Part shown: positions 6,839 to 11,697 of the stretch, one piece after another
Layout of the letters: every line of letters begins with the position of its first letter
How positions within the stretch are numbered: the stretch's first letter is position 1
Assembly: GCA_030609765.1 (NCBI GenBank)
Contig: JAUWTE010000047.1
Span: 1-11,697, forward strand
Reading direction: 5' to 3'
DNA: 11,697 nucleotides
From: Acidobacteriota bacterium
Lineage (GTDB): Bacteria; Acidobacteriota; UBA890
The notes under the pieces: model-generated
Databases searched by the model: none
The model's input: the letters and a program-made list of their open reading frames with translations, nothing else
Told to the model about the DNA's origin: nothing
Translations under genes and position numbers: made by a program

Positions 6839-7840
6839 CTATTCGTCGTCGCCGAAGGCAGCGTCGAAGGCGACATTCGATGCGGGGAAGTCGTGGCTGC
6901 GCACCAGATCCAACGCTTCCCGTGCGCCCCACTCCCGGTCCATGCCGCTGTCTTCCCACTCGATCGACAGCGGTCCGGCGTAGCCGATGCGATTGAGGGC
7001 GCGCATGATCAGGTCCCAGTCGACGTCGCCCCGTCCCGGCGAGACAAAATCCCAGCCGCGGCGCGGGTCGCCGAAATCGAGATGCGACGAGAGGATGCTG
7101 TTGCGGCCGTCGAGCTGCACGCGCGAGTCCTTCACGTGCATGTGGAAGATCTTGTCGGGGAACTCGTCGATGAATGTGGCCGGTTCGATGAACTGGTGCA
7201 CGAAGTGGCTCGGATCGAAGTTGAAGCCGAAGGCGGGATGGTTGTCGATCGCGTCCAGCGCCCGGCGGGCGGTAATCAGGTCGTAGGCGATCTCCGTGGG
7301 ATGCACCTCGAGCCCGAACCTCACCCCCTCCTCCTGGAAGACGCCCATGATCGGTTGCCAGCGGTCGGCGAAGTCCACGTAGCCCACGTCGATGTCCGCC
7401 TGGCTGGTGGGAGGAAAGAAGTAGAGCTTCGCCCAAACGCTGCTGCCGGTGAAGCCGTTGACGATATCGACGCCGAAAAGCTTCGCCGCCCGGGCCGTGT
7501 TTTCGACCTCTTCGGCGGCGCGCTGCCGCACGCCCTCGGGATCACCGTCTCCCCAGATGCGGGGCGGCAGGATCGATTCGTGGCGGGCGTCGATCGGGTC
7601 GCAGACACACTGCCCGACCAGGTGGGTGCTGATCCCAAAGCAGGAAAGGCCATGCTGTTCCAGCAGGTCGCGCTTGGCGCGCACGTAACCGTCGTCCTCG
7701 AGCACCTTGTCGACCTCGAAATGGTCACCCCAGCAGGCGAGCTCGAGGCCATCAAAGCCCCAATCGCTCACCTTCTCCGCGAGCGCCGTCAAGGGCAGAT
7801 CAGCCCATTGTCCCGTGAACAGTGTGACCGGCCTTGGCAT
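6839..7840 (-). CDS. Sugar phosphate isomerase/epimerase-like TIM barrel (AP endonuclease 2 fold)
   Basis: This family uses a divalent metal in a TIM barrel to isomerize or epimerize keto sugars; some relatives act on 3-keto glycosides. The 333-residue protein, without a signal peptide, shows the expected metal or acid residues at strand ends: Glu178 in GLEVHPTE, Asp209 and His212 in NFDPSHF, His235 in HMHVKDSR, and Glu294/Glu296 in LSIEWEDSGMD. GRGDVDWDLIMRALN follows the usual pattern before the last strands. An ATG at 7840 was chosen over upstream in-frame starts because a strong GAGGAGAC lies 4 bases before it and upstream starts would fall inside the previous gene. It is the last gene of the minus-strand operon, following the HEAT-repeat gene by 11 bases, and it converges with the Gfo/Idh/MocA gene. 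The reaction is inferred from family only. Confidence 0.92.
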   Translation of the reverse strand: MPRPVTLFTGQWADLPLTALAEKVSDWGFDGLELACWGDHFEVDKVLEDDGYVRAKRDLLEQHGLSCFGISTHLVGQCVCDPIDARHESILPPRIWGDGDPEGVRQRAAEEVENTARAAKLFGVDIVNGFTGSSVWAKLYFFPPTSQADIDVGYVDFADRWQPIMGVFQEEGVRFGLEVHPTEIAYDLITARRALDAIDNHPAFGFNFDPSHFVHQFIEPATFIDEFPDKIFHMHVKDSRVQLDGRNSILSSHLDFGDPRRGWDFVSPGRGDVDWDLIMRALNRIGYAGPLSIEWEDSGMDREWGAREALDLVRSHDFPASNVAFDAAFGDDE

Positions 7841-7844
7841 GGAA

Positions 7845-7852
7845 GTCTCCTC
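7845..7852 (-). promoter_or_regulatory. Ribosome binding site of the isomerase-like gene, touching the upstream stop codon
   Basis: GAGGAGAC on the minus strand is the site that fixes the isomerase-like start at 7840. Its first base is the last base of the TAG stop of the HEAT-repeat gene (7854-7852). Ribosomes ending the HEAT gene would be placed directly on this site, which suggests coupled translation. Confidence 0.7.
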
Positions 7853-9978
7853 TATTGGCCCCGTTCGAGAAGCTCGGTTGTCCACATGCGCAGCCTCTCG
7901 TTTTCGGAAACCTCGAGTATTCGTTGTAGGTCCTCGCGCAGCCCGGCGTCCATCAGCCTTGTCATACGCTCGTCGTCTTCGCCGCGAATACTGGCGATTT
8001 GTCGCAGGAGCGCGGCCTCGGCTTCGGGCCGGAGCTCAGGATCATCGAGGTACGGCACCGTTACCTCGAGTGCCTCTACGGAGTAAACCTCCCCCAGGCC
8101 CGCCAGGACCATCCTCTTTTCACTCGTCTCCGTGGCAAGGCTCATCGCGGTCTGGAACCGATCGATCGACTCGCTGTCGGGGCGATCGCTCTCGATCCGC
8201 GACAGCTCGATATAGCCCCGCAGGGCCAGGACTCTTTCGACCTGGCTATCCGAGGACTCCGCTACCTGCAGAAGCTCCTCGGAAGGACCCGCGTCGGGCC
8301 AAGACGACAGCGCCAGAATCGCGGCACGCCGGTACTCCGGGGTATCGCCGGCGAGCTCGGTTCTCAGGGTAATCAACGCACTCGCGTCACCGATGCGTCC
8401 GAGCACCTCGATGAGCGAGCTTCTGGCGTCCAGGTCGCTGACCGTCGGCAGAGCGGCCAACACCGGGCCGGCTTGCTCAGTACCGTCGATCTCTTGTGAG
8501 ACAAGCACCAAGGTTCTCTCCGCCTCGTTGCGCGTTCCGCTGTCCTTTTCGTTGATCAAGAGCTGAATCAGGTCGTCAACTCGGTCGGGCCCCGCGACGA
8601 TGGCCAGAGACTTGAAGGACTCGCTGCGGACACCCTGATCCGGGTCGGTCGCAGTGGACAGCAACACGTCGATGGCGCCCGCAGAGTTGCGCTCGCCCAG
8701 GCTGCGAACGAGCTCGGCTCTGGCCACGGCTTCTACCTCCGGAATTGCCGCGATCATGTATGTGTCGATCTCCGCACCGGGCATACGGTTCAGGCTCGCG
8801 CGGGCGGTCTCCTGGTTGGAGGCCGGCTGGCCCGAGATGGCAACCTCCACCAGCAAGTCGATGTCCGACTCGTCGCCGATCCTGGCCAGTGCCGCCAGCG
8901 CCGCGGCCCGCACGTCCGGGTCATGGTGCTTGGTCGCCCCCAACACAGCCGCATGGGCAGCAGCTTCTTCGCGGTAGGCAAAGGCCGAGATCAACTGGAT
9001 CTGCGTCCGGTCCGAGAAGTTCGCCAGCTCGACACTGATGCTCGCCAGGTCGGCGGTGTCCGGCAGTGTTCTGGCCAGACCCGCGGCGACAGATTGGATC
9101 TGCTGGTTATCCCTCTCGAGGGCCGCGAGAATCGTAGCGACAGCGCTGTCGGCATCGGACAGAACGAGACCCCGCAGCGCGGCCACGCGAATCCGGGTCG
9201 ATTCTTCTTCTTCGTAGACCTCTCGATAGATGCCCGCCGCACCTGCGGCGTCTCCTTCTGCCAGCAGTCCGTCCGCACAGGCCAGGTATGCGTCCATCAC
9301 GGCCCGCCGCACGCTCCCGCTCGTGCCGCCGCGCGCGGCATCAAGCACGGCCAGCGCGCTTGCATTCGCGATCTTGCCCAGGGCAACGGCAGCGGCGCTG
9401 GCGGTATCATCATCATCACCGGATACCAGAGTTTCGAGCTCTGCGGTGGCGCCTTTTGCCCGCCTCTCGCCCAGAGTGTTGATGATGGCGATACGGCTCA
9501 TGCGATCGGCGCTTGCCAACGACCCGAGCAGGGCCGCATCTACGTCCGGGCCGGGAATCCGTTGCAGGGCGAACAGCGCAACATCCGATACCGGCTCATC
9601 AGAGAGCAGGGTCGTCAAGACGGGCACGGAGGCCGCCGTACCGATGATGCTGAGCTGCTCGGATACGAACTGCTTTCCGGCAAAGGTAGCGTCGGAAGCC
9701 AGAAGCTCGATCATCGCCTGCTCGATCTGCTGCCTTGCGGCCTCTAAATCGAGATTGGCCTGCACGAGCTGTCTGAGCTCCGAAAGAGGCTCGCGGCTGT
9801 CACCGTAGTCATAGACAGCGATCCTCTCTAGAATCGCTGTGACCTCGAAGGCGAAAGTGCCTGCCTGTTGCGGCTGAGGGTCGATTGCGGCTGCAGGGCC
9901 GGCCACGACCCCTACCGCGACGACCGCAAGGAATACGAACAGGCCGCGCGTGTGCATCTTGTTCATGATGGTCATCAT
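7852..9978 (-). CDS. Exported HEAT-repeat protein
   Basis: The 708-residue protein is almost entirely paired helices of the HEAT type, which form a curved scaffold for binding other proteins. It has no visible catalytic motif. The N-terminus is a Sec-type signal: basic residues to about 11, a hydrophobic run LFVFLAVVAVGVVAG, then PAAA with likely cleavage after Ala31. Repeats run from about residue 75 to the C-terminus. Typical units are VSEQLSIIGTAASVPVL and DPDVRAAALAALARIGDES, with a helix pair around LLAEGDAAGAAGIYREVYEE that looks more TPR-like. The open frame continues upstream into the preceding gene; I chose the ATG at 9978 because AAGAGGA (9990-9996) lies 11 bases before it, though ATGs at 9975, 9966 and 9957 would also keep the signal. 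I recall relatives in Planctomycetota-like genomes near Gfo/Idh/MocA and keto-sugar hydrolase genes. It follows the Tat-exported dehydrogenase by 73 bases. Confidence 0.88.
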   Translation of the reverse strand: MMTIMNKMHTRGLFVFLAVVAVGVVAGPAAAIDPQPQQAGTFAFEVTAILERIAVYDYGDSREPLSELRQLVQANLDLEAARQQIEQAMIELLASDATFAGKQFVSEQLSIIGTAASVPVLTTLLSDEPVSDVALFALQRIPGPDVDAALLGSLASADRMSRIAIINTLGERRAKGATAELETLVSGDDDDTASAAAVALGKIANASALAVLDAARGGTSGSVRRAVMDAYLACADGLLAEGDAAGAAGIYREVYEEEESTRIRVAALRGLVLSDADSAVATILAALERDNQQIQSVAAGLARTLPDTADLASISVELANFSDRTQIQLISAFAYREEAAAHAAVLGATKHHDPDVRAAALAALARIGDESDIDLLVEVAISGQPASNQETARASLNRMPGAEIDTYMIAAIPEVEAVARAELVRSLGERNSAGAIDVLLSTATDPDQGVRSESFKSLAIVAGPDRVDDLIQLLINEKDSGTRNEAERTLVLVSQEIDGTEQAGPVLAALPTVSDLDARSSLIEVLGRIGDASALITLRTELAGDTPEYRRAAILALSSWPDAGPSEELLQVAESSDSQVERVLALRGYIELSRIESDRPDSESIDRFQTAMSLATETSEKRMVLAGLGEVYSVEALEVTVPYLDDPELRPEAEAALLRQIASIRGEDDERMTRLMDAGLREDLQRILEVSENERLRMWTTELLERGQ

Positions 9979-10008
9979 TTGTTGGTTGGTCCTCTTCACT
10001 CTCAGCTG

Positions 10009-10055
10009 TGGTCCAAGGTTCTTATGGTCCAAGCTTCTCGATTCCAAGGCTCTAC
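10009..10055 (-). repeat. Degenerate tandem repeat (about 16 bases, three copies) between two genes
   Basis: TGGTCCAAGGTTCTTA (10009-10024) is followed directly by TGGTCCAAGCTTCTCG (10025-10040), matching at 13 of 16 positions. A weaker third unit, GATTCCAAGGCTCTAC (10040-10055), shares TCCAAGG and TCT. On the transcribed strand, CTTGGA recurs three times at 15-16-base spacing between the dehydrogenase stop and the HEAT-protein ribosome site. It might bind a regulator or an RNA-binding protein; equally it could be neutral slippage. Confidence 0.5.
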
Positions 10056-11380
10056 ACGTGCCACGGGCTGCGCAGGGCGTTCCCCAGCATTCTCGTTGCG
10101 GTTTCGTCGCCGATGACTTCCTCGGTGTCTGGATTCCATCGGATCTTCCGCCCCAGAAGCATGGCGATCTGGCCCAGATGACCCGGTGATGCCGAGCGGT
10201 GGGCGACTTCCGCGGGGGCCAGAGTCTCCGCGCGCGTCTTGACGCAGTCCAAGAAGTTGCGGGTGTGACCTTCGCTCTCGCTGGAGATTTCAACTCGCTG
10301 GAGATGAGTTTCTTTCGCACTGAATACTTCGCGCAGTAGGGACGCGGAGTGCGCATCGATTCCACCCCGATCAACCCAGACCCAGCCATCGTCGCCAATC
10401 CACTTCGTGCCACTGCGAATGTCGGCATGACCTCCCGCTATGGTCATCGTGATGCCATTGGCGTATTTGGAATCGAGCCGGTATCGCGAGGCGGCGTTCC
10501 ACAGGCCGGTAGAGGGGTACTCACCGACCCCCTCGATCTCGATCGGTCCCGTGGTGTCCATCCCCGTTCCCCAGTGGGCGATGTCGACATGGTGGCCGAC
10601 CCAGTCCAGGAGCTGCCCGCCGCCGTACTCGAGGTTCCAGCGCCAGTTCCAATGAACCCGAGCAGGGACGTAGTCAGCCCACGGTGCCGGGCCGAGCCAC
10701 ATGTCGTAGTCCAGCCCGGGGGGAGGCTGCGTCACGGTGTCCCCTTCATCGCCACCGACGCTGTACCCTTGGGGCAGGCCCACTTCGATGTGGCGTACGG
10801 TTCCGATCCGTCCGTTGAGAACGAGCTCGCAGGCGAAGCGGAAGTTCGACCTCGCCCGCTGCCAGCTCCCCGTCTGCCAGACGCGACCGTATCGCTCAAC
10901 GGCATCGCAGAGCGTCCGACCCTCTCGCAGACTGTGTGTAATCGGCTTCTCCCCGTAGATGTCCTTCCCTGCCTTTGCCGCGGCGACCCCGATGACTGCA
11001 TGCCAGTGGTCTGGGGTCGTGATCTGGACAATGTCGATGTCGTCGCGGGCGATCAGATCGCGGAAATCACCGTACTCAGCGCAGTCCCTGCTGCCGTAGT
11101 GCTCGTCGACGGTCTGCTTCGCCCTGTGCATGTGGTTGGCGTCGACGTCACAGACGGCCACGACGTGGGCGTCGGGCTCGGCCATAAACGTCCGCATGTC
11201 ACCCATGCCCATGCCACCCGTTCCGACAACGCCGACGGTGAGCTTCTCGCTGGGGAGAAAACCGCCCGATTTGCCCAGCACAGAGGCGGGCACAATGCTG
11301 GGGAACCCCAACCCGACGATCGCAACTCCGGTCGAGCGCTGCAAGAACTGACGGCGGTTGATCGGTTTCTTCTTCGGCAT
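10052..11380 (-). CDS. Tat-exported Gfo/Idh/MocA family oxidoreductase
   Basis: This is a 442-residue NAD(P)-dependent sugar dehydrogenase-type protein with a twin-arginine signal (Arg9-Arg10 in NRRQFLQ, hydrophobic STGVAIVGLGFPSIVP), so it should be exported folded with its nucleotide bound. The Rossmann loop is VGTGGMG (Gly53, Gly55, Gly58), and Asp78 in CDVD at the end of the second strand suits NAD rather than NADP. The family motif GEKPITH places Lys145 at the active site. His125 and His127 occur in TPDHWHA. The C-terminal domain has Asp259 and His263/His264 in LLDWVGHHVDIAHW. An in-frame TTG at 11386 precedes the ATG, but AGGGAG (11388-11393), 7 bases before the ATG at 11380, supports the ATG. 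The TTG would also overlap the upstream stop. It begins two bases after the ApbE gene ends. The lineage resembles exported sugar 3-dehydrogenases and glycoside-acting relatives; the substrate is not determinable here. Confidence 0.94.
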   Translation of the reverse strand: MPKKKPINRRQFLQRSTGVAIVGLGFPSIVPASVLGKSGGFLPSEKLTVGVVGTGGMGMGDMRTFMAEPDAHVVAVCDVDANHMHRAKQTVDEHYGSRDCAEYGDFRDLIARDDIDIVQITTPDHWHAVIGVAAAKAGKDIYGEKPITHSLREGRTLCDAVERYGRVWQTGSWQRARSNFRFACELVLNGRIGTVRHIEVGLPQGYSVGGDEGDTVTQPPPGLDYDMWLGPAPWADYVPARVHWNWRWNLEYGGGQLLDWVGHHVDIAHWGTGMDTTGPIEIEGVGEYPSTGLWNAASRYRLDSKYANGITMTIAGGHADIRSGTKWIGDDGWVWVDRGGIDAHSASLLREVFSAKETHLQRVEISSESEGHTRNFLDCVKTRAETLAPAEVAHRSASPGHLGQIAMLLGRKIRWNPDTEEVIGDETATRMLGNALRSPWHV

Positions 11381-11382
11381 CG

Positions 11383-11697
11383 TCAAGCTCCCTGGTTACG
11401 GCTGTCGTTTCGTGAGAGTCCTGAGAAGTCACCATATCGCACAATCTCGCCGCCTCCACCCGGCTCCTCGGTGAGGACGATGGCCCGTAGCGAGTCGTTA
11501 TCGCGGCAGTAGTCTCGTGTCTCAACGACGGACATCACCATCAGGGCAGTGGATAGGCCGTCGCCGGTGGCGGCGTCATCAGTAACCACCCAGGCTGCGC
11601 GTCTGCCCTCGACGGGGCGGCCGGTGCGCGGATCGACGATGTGACTGCCCTTCTGCAGGCCCGAGCCACTGATGCTGCGGCGTTGCAGGCTGAGCCG
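11383..11697 (-). CDS. apbE: FAD:protein FMN transferase (ApbE family), C-terminal 104 residues (cut by right edge)
   Basis: ApbE attaches FMN from FAD to a threonine or serine of target proteins, usually on the outer face of the cytoplasmic membrane. Reading leftward from the edge, the frame is open for 104 codons to TGA at 11385-11383. It carries the family signature KGSHIVDPRTGRPVEGRRAA, followed by VVTDDAATGDGLSTALMVMS, where the Asp and Thr of GDGLST are the Mg-binding residues known in the family. The tail is longer and more polar than in many members, ending in LSRNDSRNQGA. The N-terminal FAD-binding part and any signal or lipobox lie outside the window. The dehydrogenase ATG follows the stop after two bases, which points to one operon and probable translational coupling. 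The flavinylated target is not in the window. Confidence 0.87.
   Translation of the reverse strand, partial: RLSLQRRSISGSGLQKGSHIVDPRTGRPVEGRRAAWVVTDDAATGDGLSTALMVMSVVETRDYCRDNDSLRAIVLTEEPGGGGEIVRYGDFSGLSRNDSRNQGA

Noticed and set aside
6893..8086. Plus-strand open frame of 397 codons over the isomerase-like gene
   Set aside because: The opposite strand encodes the TIM barrel with its metal ligands and a matching ribosome site; this frame has neither.
9979..10428. Upstream extension of the HEAT-repeat reading frame by 150 codons
   Set aside because: It would overlap the Tat-exported dehydrogenase by hundreds of bases in another frame and bury the signal peptide. The start at 9978 has a ribosome site.
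10349..11512. Plus-strand open frame of 387 codons over the exported dehydrogenase and the ApbE end
   Set aside because: It is antisense to two genes with clear family motifs and lacks domain-like sequence.

Overview
The window is high-GC bacterial DNA with nine protein genes, two of them cut by the window edges, and no RNA gene, transposon or CRISPR array that I can support. The host is an aerobic bacterium (heme-copper oxidase genes) with Sec and Tat export. The Tat-exported Gfo/Idh/MocA dehydrogenase, exported HEAT-repeat protein, xylose-isomerase-like TIM barrel and tricorn-type S41 protein are a mix I associate with Planctomycetota, Acidobacteriota, Gemmatimonadota, Verrucomicrobiota and similar uncultured lineages. 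The phylum cannot be fixed from this sequence.

Layout. (1) Positions 1-1670, minus strand: cytochrome c oxidase subunit II followed by subunit I, which runs off the left edge. (2) 1671-2240: a 570-base divergent intergenic region with a candidate promoter for the oxidase operon, a very stable GC hairpin, a short direct repeat and a near-perfect inverted repeat just before the next ribosome binding site. (3) 2241-5549, plus strand: a secreted 1102-residue tricorn-like S41 protein, in which the residue aligned with the catalytic serine appears to be threonine. (4) 5653-6828, plus strand: a cytosolic Gfo/Idh/MocA oxidoreductase. (5) 6839-11697, minus strand, transcribed from the right edge leftwards: the end of an ApbE-type FAD:protein FMN transferase, a Tat-exported Gfo/Idh/MocA oxidoreductase, an exported HEAT-repeat protein and a sugar isomerase/epimerase-like TIM barrel. 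Two of the three junctions in this run are only 2 and 11 bases; the third, 73 bases long, carries a small tandem repeat.

How they may work together. The right half looks like a sugar oxidation/isomerization locus. The Tat-exported dehydrogenase and the HEAT protein would act outside the cytoplasm. The second dehydrogenase and the TIM barrel lack signal peptides and would act inside. These families recur in bacterial 3-keto-sugar (oxidize, cleave or epimerize, reduce) pathways, but the substrate here is unknown. The ApbE gene at the head of the visible operon suggests a flavinylated redox partner beyond the right edge. The tricorn-like protein and the cytochrome oxidase look like separate units.
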